DNA of 64,000 nt from Sphingopyxis sp. YR583 (GCF_900108295.1 NZ_FNWK01000001.1:620001-684000); one strand, 5' to 3'; positions 43,210 through 52,572 are shown, counted from the stretch's first letter. Translations and numbers: made by a program. The notes: generated by a model from the sequence alone, not told the origin.

Positions 43210-43733
43210 GGCGCTTTTCCGAGTTGGCCGTTTCCGCTCCTGAGCCGTTGACTGACGGCCACGACCTGTCGCAGTTCACATGCGGGAAGCCGTCACTCGA
43301 CAATTGGTTGAAGAACAGGGCGCTGTCCAACCATCAACGCGGTTTCACGGCGGTCATGGTTGTCCAGGAGGCCGGGCGCGCGGTCGGATATTACGGACTT
43401 GCGCCTACCGCCATTGTGCCGACTGCAATGCCACGCGCGATCCGTACGGGTCAGCCGCCTGATCCAATCCCCTGTTTGCTGCTCGGACAATTGGCAACCG
43501 ACATCGATTGGGCAGGCCGTGGGATCGGATCAGGATTGCTGAAACACGCTCTGGAGCGCTGTGTCGAGGCAGCAAAGCTCGTCGGCGGGCGCGCGCTTGT
43601 TGTCAACGCGGTGGATGAGGATGCCGCGAGATTTTGGCAGCGCAGAGGATTTCTGCCCTCAAGGGATGATCCCATGGTCCTGTTCCGCTCCATCGGTGAC
43701 ATCGCGGCATCCCTGGCGGCAGCAAAATCTTGA
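43185..43733 (+). CDS. GNAT acetyltransferase toxin of a second TacAT-type pair
   Basis: 182 residues from a GTG at 43185; a TTG at 43224 is an alternative start. GNAT motifs: FTCGKPSLDNWLKNRALSNH, QLATDIDWAGRGIGSGLL (acetyl-CoA loop) and DEDAARFWQRRGFLP. It is expected to acetylate charged tRNAs. It belongs to the same family as 15178-15690 but is clearly diverged, so it is not a recent duplicate. Confidence 0.88.
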   Translation: MGSGHREIGRFSELAVSAPEPLTDGHDLSQFTCGKPSLDNWLKNRALSNHQRGFTAVMVVQEAGRAVGYYGLAPTAIVPTAMPRAIRTGQPPDPIPCLLLGQLATDIDWAGRGIGSGLLKHALERCVEAAKLVGGRALVVNAVDEDAARFWQRRGFLPSRDDPMVLFRSIGDIAASLAAAKS

Positions 43734-44096
43734 GTGGCGACAAAGGAAGCATTGGAAGGATGCGCGATTCAGCCCCAAAACCAGATCGAACACAGCGATG
43801 GAGCATTTTTTTCGGCCTTGGCGACGCCCATAGCAAGCTACACGCAGTTCGCTGATTTCCCATGACTGCTTTGCTCAATCAACCTTGCACTTGTGGAGTC
43901 TGACTCCGGTTTTGCCGGGTTAGTTGGCTATTTGGGATCAAAACTGGGCATCCCAGATCAGCAGGATAGCCCGCAAAACATCCCTATCTTCGCCGATAAT
44001 GCGCCAGACATCGCCCTCAAGACCATGTCTTCGCGCCTTTCGATCAGCCCGAGAACGCAAGGTCGCGAGCGCGCCAGCCACTCAATGACAGCGCGC
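43734..44096. other. Spacer without recognised gene
   Basis: About 360 bases. I see no coding signal or strong structure. Confidence 0.4.
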
Positions 44097-44408
44097 CTAC
44101 AGAAATGCGCCAGCGTCGAAACGCTCGATCACCGCAAGAACCTCTGGAGTTCGATCGGCGTTGATGAAATCGATGGCCCGTTCATTGCCAAGCAGCGGAT
44201 GAGGTGAATGCAGCCACAGACAAGATTCCTCGTCGGTGTAGATGCCCGATAGCTGATCGATGACATAGCGCAGATTCACGATGACGGTCTGTGTATGCAG
44301 GTTGATCACCCCTTCCCACGTGACCAGCGCGATACTGTAGCGGCCAGACTCGAGGACATTGGGGCCCCTGCCCTTTAGACCTTCTGTACCTTCCGAATGA
44401 AATTCCAA
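44097..44408 (-). CDS. Lone MbcA/ParS/Xre-type antitoxin-like protein
   Basis: 103 residues. The C-terminus, SPHPLLGNERAIDFINADRT followed by PEVLAVIERFDAGAFL, is the MbcA/ParS/Xre toxin-binding (DUF2384-like) domain. The N-terminal half lacks a clear Xre helix-turn-helix. The usual RES-type toxin gene is missing on either side. It may be an antitoxin remnant or act on a distant toxin. Confidence 0.6.
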   Translation of the reverse strand: MEFHSEGTEGLKGRGPNVLESGRYSIALVTWEGVINLHTQTVIVNLRYVIDQLSGIYTDEESCLWLHSPHPLLGNERAIDFINADRTPEVLAVIERFDAGAFL

Positions 44409-44475
44409 ATTTGTGAGGTTTCAGGACTTCAACCGGCAATGCCGTCCCGATCGCACCGCTGTGCCGAACGGAGCC

Positions 44476-45429
44476 TCAGCTAATGTAAACAATCCCGGCC
44501 CCCCGCCGCAGCGTCACATCCTGCGACTTTTCAAGACTGCCCAGCCACTCGTCGATCCGGTCGAGATGCACGACCGCGTCGACGCTCTTCTTCGCGGCCT
44601 TCTCATTGTCGAGGATGATCATGCCGGGATAATAGCGGTCGATCGCGGCGACGACCTCGCCGAGCGGCCGCTTCTCGAACACGAGCCGGCCTTCGGACCA
44701 GGCGAGGAGCTTGCCCGCATCGACGCCGCGCACCGCCTGCGGCGGTCCGCCGTCGAACCGCACCTGCTGGTTGGGCACGAGGTCGACATATTTGCCTGCC
44801 GCCTCGACGCGCACCTTGCCGCGGATCACCGTGACGCGTGCGCCCTCGCCGCTCCGTTCGACCGAGAAGGCAGTGCCGAGCACGCGCACCTCGCCGCTGC
44901 CCGCCTTGATGATGAACGGGCGCGCCGGATCGCGCTTCACATTGAAAAAGGCCTCGCCGCGCGCGAGCGTGACGCGCCGGTCCCGGCCCGAATAAGCGAC
45001 GTCGAGCGCCGAGCCGGTGTTGAGTTCGATGCGGCTGCCGTCTGCGAGCGTCTCGGTGCCGCGCGCGCTGCCGCGGGTCGTCGCGTCATATTGCCAGAAG
45101 CGGATATATTGCTGCCCCGCGAGGCCAAAGACCGCGACGCATGCGGCGATCGCGGCGGCCTGCCGGCCCCAGCTCCGGATCGAGCGCACCGGCGGGCGCA
45201 GCACCACGACATTGTCGGGCGCCGAAAAGACCTGGCCGATGCCTTCCCAGAGCAGCCGCGCCTCGTCATAGGCGGCGGCGTGACCGGGCTCGGCATGCCA
45301 GCGCGCAAAGCGCGCGCGCTCGTCGGCACCGACGTCGCCCGAGGTCAGGCGCACGAGCCATTCGAGCGCTTCTTCCTCCGGATCGGGGCCGCGACGCAGC
45401 GCGGGTCTGTCCTGTCCTTGATCCGTCAT
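44476..45429 (-). CDS. fecR: FecR-family anti-sigma/transmembrane sensor
   Basis: 317 residues from ATG 45429. Cytoplasmic N-terminal sigma-binding part (EALEWLVRLTSGDVGADERA, FARWHAEPGHAAAYDEA), one membrane helix (AAAIAACVAVFGLAGQQYI, about 105-125), then the FecR domain (ADGSRIELNTGSAL, VTLARGEAFFNVKRDPARPF, VLGTAFSV) and a C-terminal STN-like segment. It relays ligand occupancy of an STN-type receptor to a FecI-type sigma factor. The sigma gene is not adjacent; the nearest lies 6 kb away at 51065-51805. Confidence 0.9.
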   Translation of the reverse strand: MTDQGQDRPALRRGPDPEEEALEWLVRLTSGDVGADERARFARWHAEPGHAAAYDEARLLWEGIGQVFSAPDNVVVLRPPVRSIRSWGRQAAAIAACVAVFGLAGQQYIRFWQYDATTRGSARGTETLADGSRIELNTGSALDVAYSGRDRRVTLARGEAFFNVKRDPARPFIIKAGSGEVRVLGTAFSVERSGEGARVTVIRGKVRVEAAGKYVDLVPNQQVRFDGGPPQAVRGVDAGKLLAWSEGRLVFEKRPLGEVVAAIDRYYPGMIILDNEKAAKKSVDAVVHLDRIDEWLGSLEKSQDVTLRRGAGIVYIS

Positions 45430-45531
45430 AACCGTGTAACGAGCAACTCCCCCAATCCCGCAACGCATAACCTTGTCCGTTTCGGAGTCAAAAGCTGCGT
45501 GGCATCGATGCTGTGCTATTCCTTCGCCGCG

Positions 45532-46500
45532 CTATTTCTTCATCGTGAAATCGACATCGACGGTGCGCACGATCAATTCGCCGGCGATGTCCTTCGGCGG
45601 CTTGGGCAGCGGACTCGCGCGGCGCATCAGTGCGGTGACTTCGGCGTTAAGCGGCCCGACCCCCTTGCTGCGCAGGATCTGCGAGCCGACGATACGCCCG
45701 CTCCGATCGATCGTCATGCGCACGCGGATGATGTCCTGCGCGCCTGCGGCGTCCGACGGGTAGCGCTTGCGGCGCTCGAGTGTCGCCATCACCTTCGCTT
45801 CCCAGTTCATCGCTGCGTTGGAAGGCTGGTCCGACGGTGCCCCCATGTTCGGCGCGGCGGGCCGATCCTCGCGCGGCGCCGACGGCGCGGCGGCCCTGGT
45901 GGTTTCCTCGGCGGGCTTTTCGGCCTGTTTCCTGTTGAGGTCCTCGGGCTCCTTCAGCGGTACCGCGACCGCGGGCTTCACATTGAAGGCGAGCTTCGGG
46001 ATCGGCGGGATATCGAGGCGGTTGACGACCGGCTTCGGCTTCGCCTCTTCCTGCTCGGGCTGTGGCGGCATGTCGGTCGGCGGCGCGGGCGGTGCGGAAG
46101 GCAGCGACGCGATTTCTACGACCATCGCGGCGGGCGGCGGCGCCGAAGGCCCGGTCGCAAAGCCGAGGAACATGGCCGCGCCAACCCCGGCGTGGAGCCC
46201 GAGCGATCCGATCGCCGCCCAGGTGAGATAGGGCGGCTCGCCTGTCCCGACCGGCCTGGCGGGACCACCGGCATTGCCGGGCACCGGCGCATTGCCCGTT
46301 CCGCCGGCCCCGCCTGTCGCGCCGCCCTTCGCCGCGCGCGCCGCTTCCGCGCCCGCCGTGCCGGACTGCGCCTCGCTCCGCGCGCCCGAACCGCGGACAC
46401 CCGCGCCCGCGCCCGCACCGGAACCGGCACCGGCACCCGCATTTCCCGCGATATCGACGCTGACCGCCATGCCGGGCTTCATCGCTGCCGCCGGGGTCAT
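45532..46500 (-). CDS. tonB: TonB energy transducer
   Basis: 322 residues. An unusual glycine/alanine-rich N-terminal ~90 residues (GAGAGSGAGAGAGVRGSG) is followed by the membrane anchor (AAIGSLGLHAGVGAAMFLG), a proline-rich periplasmic spacer (PPTDMPPQPEQEEAKPKP) and the TonB C-terminal domain (YPSDAAGAQDIIRVRMTIDR to LIVRTVDVDFTMK). It transmits proton-motive energy from ExbB/ExbD to outer-membrane receptors. It overlaps exbD by four bases. Confidence 0.92.
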   Translation of the reverse strand: MTPAAAMKPGMAVSVDIAGNAGAGAGSGAGAGAGVRGSGARSEAQSGTAGAEAARAAKGGATGGAGGTGNAPVPGNAGGPARPVGTGEPPYLTWAAIGSLGLHAGVGAAMFLGFATGPSAPPPAAMVVEIASLPSAPPAPPTDMPPQPEQEEAKPKPVVNRLDIPPIPKLAFNVKPAVAVPLKEPEDLNRKQAEKPAEETTRAAAPSAPREDRPAAPNMGAPSDQPSNAAMNWEAKVMATLERRKRYPSDAAGAQDIIRVRMTIDRSGRIVGSQILRSKGVGPLNAEVTALMRRASPLPKPPKDIAGELIVRTVDVDFTMKK

Positions 46501-46919
46501 TGCGCGCCTTCCTCGGCCCCGACGAGCGCAACCTTCAAATAGCCCGCGCCGCGCAGCTCGTTCATCAGCTTCATGAGATCGCCATAGTCGATCGTCGTAT
46601 CGGCGCGCAGAAAGATGCGCGCATTCAAATTGCCCTTGGTCCGCTCGCCAAGGCGCGCGCCGAGCGCGGCGCGGTCGATCGGATCATTGCCGAGGTTGAG
46701 CGCGAGATCCTTGCCGAGGCTGAGGACGATCGGATCATCGTCCTGCGGCTGCGGCTGCGCGGTCGAGACCGGCAGGTCGATCGGCACATTCACCGTCGCG
46801 AGCGGCGCCGCGACCATGAAGATGATCAGGAGCACGAGCATGACGTCAATAAACGGCGTCACATTGATGTCGTGATTGAGATCGAGCCCGTCGTCGCTGT
46901 GCGAGACTTTCATCGCCAT
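46497..46919 (-). CDS. exbD: ExbD biopolymer transport protein
   Basis: 140 residues from ATG 46919. Short cytoplasmic start, then a single membrane helix with the essential aspartate (INVTPFIDVMLVLLIIFMV) and a periplasmic domain. It works with ExbB as the proton-driven motor for TonB. It lies 34 bases after exbB and overlaps tonB. Confidence 0.95.
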   Translation of the reverse strand: MAMKVSHSDDGLDLNHDINVTPFIDVMLVLLIIFMVAAPLATVNVPIDLPVSTAQPQPQDDDPIVLSLGKDLALNLGNDPIDRAALGARLGERTKGNLNARIFLRADTTIDYGDLMKLMNELRGAGYLKVALVGAEEGAQ

Positions 46920-46953
46920 GGCGTTTCCTCTCCCTTTTGAAAAACGCCGGCGA

Positions 46954-47832
46954 TCAGGCCGCGATGCCGCGGGTGCGGCCCGCAAGCTGGCGGTCGACCT
47001 CGTGGCTGAGGAGACAGGCGATATTGGTCGAGGCTTCGGAGAGCAGGCGGCGCTGGCCGGCGATGAAGCGCGCGACATGATTATACATGATGACCGCCGG
47101 GATCGCGGCGACGAGCCCCATTGCGGTTGCGAGCAGGGCTTCGGCGATGCCGGGCGCGACAACCGCGAGATTGGTGGTGTTCGACTGCGAGATGCCGATG
47201 AAGCTGTTCATGATCCCCCAGACGGTCCCGAACAGTCCGACGAAGGGCGTGATCGCGCCGACCGTCGCGAGCACGCTCGCGCCCTTCAGCATCTTCTCGA
47301 TCGTCGAGGTTTCGACATTGAGGAGGCGCGCCGCGACGCGCTCCTTGAGCCCTTCAGCCGCCTCGACCGTGAGCAGCGGCCCCGCCTTGGCGAGTTCGGA
47401 CTGGGTCGCGGCGAGCATGCGCGCGGGGGCGGCGTGCGCCGGAACCTTCAGCCCCTTGAGTTCGGTGGCATTGCCGAGCGCCTCATTGTCGGCGCGGAGC
47501 TGCGCGCGGCCCTTTTTGAGCTCGAGCAGCTTCGCGATCCAGATCGTCCAGGTGACGACCGAGGCAGCGAGCAGGATCATCATGACGAGCTTCACGACGA
47601 GCGTCGCGTGCGCGAACATTTCCCAATAGGTGAGATTCTTTGGCACCACGAGCGCGGGCGCGGCAACCGGCGCGGCTGCCATCGCGGCAGGCGCGAGCAG
47701 CAAGCCGCCCGCGACAAGCGCAGCGGCGGCCGCCGTGCGCGCCAAACCGGCCGAGTGGCCTCCCTGCATGCGAGCGATACCGCCCATTGCCATCGTCCCG
47801 ATCGCGGACGCTCCTGCCAACCCCATGTTCAT
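46954..47832 (-). CDS. exbB: ExbB/TolQ/MotA-type proton channel protein
   Basis: About 292 residues. A predicted cleavable signal or extra helix (AAAAALVAGGLLLAPAAMAA) is followed by three membrane segments: VVKLVMMILLAASVVTWTIW, ASVLATVGAITPFVGLFGTVWG region, and LATAMGLVAAIPAVIMYNHV. GTVWGIMNSFIGISQ is the family signature. Several closely spaced ATG codons (47847, 47841, 47832, 47826) make the exact start uncertain. It is the first gene of exbB-exbD-tonB-fecR. Confidence 0.9.
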   Translation of the reverse strand: MNMGLAGASAIGTMAMGGIARMQGGHSAGLARTAAAAALVAGGLLLAPAAMAAAPVAAPALVVPKNLTYWEMFAHATLVVKLVMMILLAASVVTWTIWIAKLLELKKGRAQLRADNEALGNATELKGLKVPAHAAPARMLAATQSELAKAGPLLTVEAAEGLKERVAARLLNVETSTIEKMLKGASVLATVGAITPFVGLFGTVWGIMNSFIGISQSNTTNLAVVAPGIAEALLATAMGLVAAIPAVIMYNHVARFIAGQRRLLSEASTNIACLLSHEVDRQLAGRTRGIAA

Positions 47833-48163
47833 TATCCCCATCTCCATTTCGGCCCCAGCGCCCGAAGCGGGCGCATATGGTGGCGTTCGGACTCGAAACG
47901 TGCGGGCCGGACAAACCCGCACAGGAGAATGCGGCGAATTGCGGCGAGAACATAAGCTCCCACGGCCGCCGCATCGCACGCCCACAAAAGCAGCGCGCCG
48001 GACAACATATATATTTGCCAAGCAGTGCGCTCGAAATCCGGCAGGCGCTCCAACGATGCGGATCGATGCAAACCGGATCAAGTATGCTTTAAAGCTGGAA
48101 TTTGTACAAAATTCACATATATGGCCTCATAACGGGGTTTGAAGTCAGTTTAAGGAGGATTTC
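47833..48163. other. Divergent promoter region between exbB and the second ATPase gene
   Basis: About 330 bases. The right part is AT-rich (TTGTACAAAATTCACATATA) and ends in a strong AAGGAGG site before the ATPase gene. No gene is supported. Confidence 0.5.
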
Positions 48164-49441
48164 ATGCTGCTTCGGATGAGCGCATCGAACTATCTTTCCA
48201 TCGCGGGCCGGCAAGAGCTGTCGTTTATCGCGACCAAGCTCAAGGGGCCGGATGTCGCTCTTTTTCCGATTGCCGGAACCGATCTGGAAGGGCTGCCAGG
48301 AGCAGTACTTTACGGCGCCAATGCGTCGGGCAAGACGAATTTTGTGAAGGCGCTGAACTGGATGTGCTCGGCGGTGATGCAGTCGCATAGCCGCGGCAAT
48401 CCCGAAGGCGGCGTTCCCCGAATTCCCTTTGCTCTCGATCCTGCCATTGCGAACCAGCCGACCGAACTGGAAGCGGACTTCCTCGTAGACGGCGTGCGCT
48501 TCCAATATGGCTTTACCTGCGATGACGAGCGCTATTTGAGCGAATGGCTTTATTCCTATCCGGAAGGAAAGCGGCGGAAGCTTTTCGAACGCTCGCACGA
48601 TGACGTCGAGTTCGGCCAGTTCTTCAAGGGCCCCAAGAAGCTTCTCGTCGAGCTTATGCGCCCGAACAGCCTCTTTATTTCGACGGCGACCCAGAACGAT
48701 CATGCCGAGCTCAGCCGGATCGTCAGGTTTTTTCGGCGCTGTGAATATAGCAGCACCGTATCGGTGGCGAAGGACCTCATCAACAACACATTCAAGAAAG
48801 ACCAGATCGATCCGCGCACGATCACCTTTTTGAAAGCAATCGGCACCGGCGTCACCGGTTACCGCCAGTTCGACATCGAGATTCCCGAGGTCGTCAAAAA
48901 TGTGATCAAGGAGTTCGCAGGCATTGCGCGGAAGCATCTGGGCGAAGCCAACTTCTCCGACGACGGCGTGGTCGATCGGGAAAAGGACGTCATGATCGAG
49001 CTTGCGCATCGCGGCGTCGGCGGAGAGGATTGCTACCTTGGGTTGGAGCGGGAAAGCTCGGGCACGCGGCGACTGATCCTGATCATGAACCTCGTCTTCA
49101 AAGCGCTCGACGAGGGCAGCGTGGTCATTATCGATGAGCTCGACGCAAGCCTGCACACGCATGCGGCGGAGCAGGTTCTGAGACTGTTCGCCGATCCGGA
49201 GATAAATCGGAACGGCTCGCAGCTGATCGCGACCACGCACGATACCAATTTGCTGAACAGCGAATGGCTGCGCCGCGACCAGATATGGTTTTGTGAAAAG
49301 GATGGCGAAGGCGCGACGCATCTCTTCCCCTTGTCGGAGATCAAGTCGCGTCAGACCGATAATTTCGAACGCGGCTATCTTGAAGGACGCTATGGCGCGA
49401 TTCCCTGCTCGACCGATCTTTCCCTGCTTTTGAGGGCATGA
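48164..49441 (+). CDS. rloA: AAA-family ATPase of the RloAB system
   Basis: 425 residues. Walker A GANASGKTN (about 52-60), Walker B SVVIIDELDASLH (about 318-330), and the closing TTHDTNLLN and FCEKDGEG segments of the AAA_15/RloA type. A strong AAGGAGG site precedes the ATG. The stop overlaps the rloB start (ATGA). The ATPase is thought to act as sensor or regulator for the RloB effector in anti-phage abortive infection. Confidence 0.88.
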   Translation: MLLRMSASNYLSIAGRQELSFIATKLKGPDVALFPIAGTDLEGLPGAVLYGANASGKTNFVKALNWMCSAVMQSHSRGNPEGGVPRIPFALDPAIANQPTELEADFLVDGVRFQYGFTCDDERYLSEWLYSYPEGKRRKLFERSHDDVEFGQFFKGPKKLLVELMRPNSLFISTATQNDHAELSRIVRFFRRCEYSSTVSVAKDLINNTFKKDQIDPRTITFLKAIGTGVTGYRQFDIEIPEVVKNVIKEFAGIARKHLGEANFSDDGVVDREKDVMIELAHRGVGGEDCYLGLERESSGTRRLILIMNLVFKALDEGSVVIIDELDASLHTHAAEQVLRLFADPEINRNGSQLIATTHDTNLLNSEWLRRDQIWFCEKDGEGATHLFPLSEIKSRQTDNFERGYLEGRYGAIPCSTDLSLLLRA

Positions 49442-50088
49442 CGATGCGAGCCGCGCGATCCCTCAAGCGGCGGGTCAATCTTCGCGAACCCAAGCGCCGT
49501 TTCGTCATCTACACTGAAGGAAAGAACACCGAACCCGACTATTTCCGAGCCATTCGCAAAGCATCGCTCGGCGCGCTCATCGACATCGAGATTGTCGAGG
49601 CCGCGGGCGTGCCGGCAACGATTGCAAAAAAAGCCAGTGCCGATGCGAAAGCGCGGTCGCGTCGCGGTCGCGCGCGGTCATCCTTCGAGGAGACCGACGA
49701 AGTATGGGCGGTGTTCGACCGGGACGAGCATCCCCATGTGGAGGAGGCACTCGCACGCTGCCGCGCAGCGAAAGTCGGAACCGCCTTTTCCGACCCTTGT
49801 TTCGAGATCTGGCTCATCCTCCATCACGGCGATTTCGACCGGCCCGACAATCGGCACGAGGTGCAGGCCGAATGCGCGAAACGATGTGCAGGCTATGACC
49901 CGAAGAGCGGAAAGACCGCAGATTGCGACGCACTTATGCCTCTCGTGGCAGGGGCGGAGAAGCGCGCCGCCGCGCAGCTCGCACGGCGCATGGAGGAAGG
50001 TAACCCGCCGGGCGCCCCGTTAACCACCGTCTTCGAGCTGACCCGGAGCATCGGTGAGGCGCATGCCGCGCACCAAGACGCGAACTGA
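49438..50088 (+). CDS. rloB: RloB-family protein
   Basis: 216 residues with canonical RloB motifs: VIYTEGKNTEPDYFRAI, EVWAVFDRDEHPHVEEAL and FSDPCFEIWLILHHGDF, ending in a basic, helical tail. The E...DRD acidic pattern suggests a TOPRIM-like nuclease centre. It is coupled to rloA by a four-base overlap. The pair is inserted on the opposite strand between fecI-like and exbB genes. Confidence 0.9.
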   Translation: MTMRAARSLKRRVNLREPKRRFVIYTEGKNTEPDYFRAIRKASLGALIDIEIVEAAGVPATIAKKASADAKARSRRGRARSSFEETDEVWAVFDRDEHPHVEEALARCRAAKVGTAFSDPCFEIWLILHHGDFDRPDNRHEVQAECAKRCAGYDPKSGKTADCDALMPLVAGAEKRAAAQLARRMEEGNPPGAPLTTVFELTRSIGEAHAAHQDAN

Positions 50089-50307
50089 CCGGGGGCGCTT
50101 GGGCGTTAAACCGGTTGAAGGATACGAGCCCGGCTACCCGGCGCCGAGGCCTATCGGAGGAAAATCACCCCTAAGACGGCGCCGATGCAGGCTTCGAACG
50201 CTGACCGAGCTCGTCCTCAGCGATCCGCATAACGCCTGCCGCCGTTCCGCCACCGCTAACCGTCGCCGTGCGCCGCGCGCCGCTCCGCCGGGGCGCGACG
50301 CTCAAAT

Positions 50308-50916
50308 TCATCCATGACGCGTAGCTGCGATTTTAAGGATGACGTCGCCCATCCATCCCGACATCTGCGGACGGGCGCGGAGCAGGTCGGAAATATCTTT
50401 GTCGCCCAGCCTCGCGGCAAGGCGCCCGATGACATCGTCATCGACTTGGTTTTTACCGAGATGAGCAAGCGCCTGGAGCGCCGCATTGGCGACTTCGCTG
50501 GCATGGTTGATCACGGGCGTCCGGCTGTGGCGAAAGCTCACGGTCCGCCCTGCAACCGCCCGCGTGCGACTTCGCCCGGTGGTTGCATAGGCGGGACGTG
50601 CCGGCACCTGCGCCGACAGGCCGAAGCTGTTGCTCGCCGCCGCACCCGAGGGCGCGATCAGCTCACCGCTCTGAACTGACAGCGCGGCCGCAAGACTGGA
50701 CGGATCGGGCCCGAGCGCTCCCAAAGCGGCGTGATGCCTGGGATAGTCATAAAGCCCCCGACCGATGCGGCGAATATCGCCTGCCTGAACGAGTCGCGAA
50801 AGCGCCATGTCGATAGACGCACGCGAGCCCATATCGATGAAATTCTTCGGCGTAAACGCCCAGCCGCGCCCCTTCCCACGGACGCGTCTCATAATGCGAT
50901 CAGCGATAGCGGCCAT
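50308..50916 (-). CDS. AbiEi-type (DUF6088) antitoxin, apparently without partner
   Basis: 202 residues. An N-terminal winged helix (IMRRVRGKGRGWAFTPKNFI, ASIDMALSRLVQAGDIRRIG) with RGLYDYPRH, as in AbiEi-type antitoxins that repress their own operon. The AbiEii nucleotidyltransferase toxin normally encoded next is absent; the downstream DNA is the end of rloB on the other strand. It is either an orphan antitoxin or the remnant of an AbiE module. Confidence 0.75.
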   Translation of the reverse strand: MAAIADRIMRRVRGKGRGWAFTPKNFIDMGSRASIDMALSRLVQAGDIRRIGRGLYDYPRHHAALGALGPDPSSLAAALSVQSGELIAPSGAAASNSFGLSAQVPARPAYATTGRSRTRAVAGRTVSFRHSRTPVINHASEVANAALQALAHLGKNQVDDDVIGRLAARLGDKDISDLLRARPQMSGWMGDVILKIAATRHG

Positions 50917-50934
50917 GGCCCGACGGTCCTTTCT

Positions 50935-50962
50935 GTTAGAATTTATACATCAAATTTCTAAC
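50935..50962. promoter_or_regulatory. Inverted repeat upstream of the AbiEi-type gene
   Basis: GTTAGAA (50935-50941) and TTCTAAC (50956-50962) form a dyad 20-46 bases upstream of the start, in AT-rich promoter-like DNA. AbiEi proteins bind inverted repeats ahead of their own gene, so this is a likely operator. Confidence 0.6.
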
Positions 50963-51064
50963 AAAATCAACTGCGGAAAAGCCCGTATAAACGGTTAAAA
51001 TTCCTAAACATTTTAATGTTCGGAAGATTTCTTATGCCTCGAAGTTCGAACTCGCGGTGCGACC

Positions 51065-51805
51065 CTAGCGCCCGACGAGCTTCGCGGCGCTTTTGTACCA
51101 GGTCCGGATCTTCGATCCTTCCTCTTCCTCGCCCGCGGCCTCGTTGAGCCGCGCCTTGCAGTGGCGCACCGAGCGGAGGAGATATTTTTCGACGAGGCTC
51201 ACCGACACGCCGAAGCGGCTGGCGATTTCGGCGTGGCTCATGCCGTGCATGCGCGCGGCAAAAAGAATTTCGCGGGCAAGCTCGGGGAGCTCGTCGACCG
51301 CGTCGGCAACGATGGCGAGATCGGCGCGCGCCATGACGAGCTGCTCGGCGCTCGGGAAGCCGTCCTGCGGCATCGTCGCGGCCTCGACCTCGAGCATCCG
51401 GCCGCGCCGGCGCGTGGTGCGTGCATGGTCGATCGCCATGTTGGAGGCGATGCGGAAGATATAGCGGCGCGCATCCTCGACGCCGTCGCCTTCCATTTCG
51501 GCGCGATCGAGGCGGAGATAGATTTCGCTCGCCATGTCCTCGGCGATTTCACGGCTGCTCACCCGCCGCGCGATATAATTTTCGACATGCCCGCGGATCG
51601 AGACGAAGACGGACTGGAGCGTCGCCGTATCGCGCGTCTGGCCGGTCAAGGGAGCAAGCCCGTCGCGGATCGGCGTAACGTTGGCGCCGCCAGCCGGCAC
51701 GTTCGAAACGCACGAACAGGAGCGCATGCACCCGGCGGCGCACACGGCGTCGATATCGGGTAATATGGTCCCCACATCGCCATGTCTCGTTCCCACTCTC
51801 GACAT
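51065..51805 (-). CDS. fecI: FecI-like ECF sigma factor
   Basis: Up to 246 residues. Region 2 (FVSIRGHVENYIARRVSSRE to YIFRIASNMAIDHARTTRRR) and region 4 (LPELAREILFAARMHGMSHA, EIASRFGVSVSLVEKYLLRS) of ECF sigma factors are clear. The first ~55 residues look dispensable, so the real start may be internal (for example 51727). It would direct RNA polymerase to receptor genes when released by a FecR protein. No fecR gene is adjacent; the only one in view is at 44476-45429. Confidence 0.85.
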   Translation of the reverse strand: MSRVGTRHGDVGTILPDIDAVCAAGCMRSCSCVSNVPAGGANVTPIRDGLAPLTGQTRDTATLQSVFVSIRGHVENYIARRVSSREIAEDMASEIYLRLDRAEMEGDGVEDARRYIFRIASNMAIDHARTTRRRGRMLEVEAATMPQDGFPSAEQLVMARADLAIVADAVDELPELAREILFAARMHGMSHAEIASRFGVSVSLVEKYLLRSVRHCKARLNEAAGEEEEGSKIRTWYKSAAKLVGR

Positions 51806-52107
51806 ATAGACGTTTGACTCCCCATCAACCGCAATCGCCGCGCGAAATATTTATCGGCCCCGCGCGAACCGGACAATGCGCCGATGCGCATCGTCCGGCC
51901 CCTGCGACCCCTCGCGGGCGAAACGCCCTCAAATCCCTGCCAAATCCCGATTGACGGGACCCGGACAGGCACAGCCGATATCCTTCGCGGATCGCCCCTC
52001 CCCCCGAGCGGCGACGAAGAAAAAGCTACAGCAATTTTCCGGAAATGACGTTGCGAATCGTTGGGGTTCGAAGCGCGCTCGCGCAACGGGTTTGGAGATA
52101 ATCGGCG
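51806..52107. other. Divergent region between sigma factor and Lrp genes
   Basis: About 300 bases expected to hold two divergent promoters. No strong motif was identified. GGAG lies ten bases before the Lrp start. Confidence 0.4.
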
Positions 52108-52572
52108 ATGTCGCGCAATATCATTGATTCCATCGACCGGAAGATCCTCCTCGCGCTGCAGCGCGACGCAACGATTCCCATGACCAAACTCGAGCAGGAA
52201 GCCGGGCTCACCTCGACCGGCTGCTGGCGCCGGATCAACCGGATGAAGGAGGAAGGCATCATCGGCGATCGCGTGACCCTGCTCTCGCCGGGCGCGCTGG
52301 GGTTCGCGCTCATCGGCTATGTCATGATCAGGACGCGCAATCACGGCCGCCAGTGGACGGACCGCTTCGTCGAGACGCTGCTCGCCATGCCGGCGATCGT
52401 CGAGCTGCACCGCACGACCGGCGGCGTCGACTATCTGCTCAAGATCGTCGCCGAGGATATGGCGGCCTATAACCGCATCTACCGCACGATCAGCGAAATC
52501 CCGGACCTGGAGGATGTATCGGCCGCCTTCTCGATGGAAGCCTTGAAAGCCACGACCGAGCTGCCGCTCTGA
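52108..52572 (+). CDS. Lrp/AsnC-family regulator
   Basis: 154 residues. N-terminal helix-turn-helix (IDRKILLALQRDATIPMTKL, TSTGCWRRINRMKEEGII) and C-terminal RAM ligand-binding domain (VELHRTTGGVDYLLKIVAED). Such proteins sense amino acids. It stands 435 bases upstream of trpC in the same direction and may regulate it, which is inference from position. Confidence 0.9.
   Translation: MSRNIIDSIDRKILLALQRDATIPMTKLEQEAGLTSTGCWRRINRMKEEGIIGDRVTLLSPGALGFALIGYVMIRTRNHGRQWTDRFVETLLAMPAIVELHRTTGGVDYLLKIVAEDMAAYNRIYRTISEIPDLEDVSAAFSMEALKATTELPL

Noticed and set aside
44413..46542. 709-codon plus-strand open frame across fecR and tonB
   Set aside because: It is the antisense of two clearly recognised genes and reads as composition-driven sequence.
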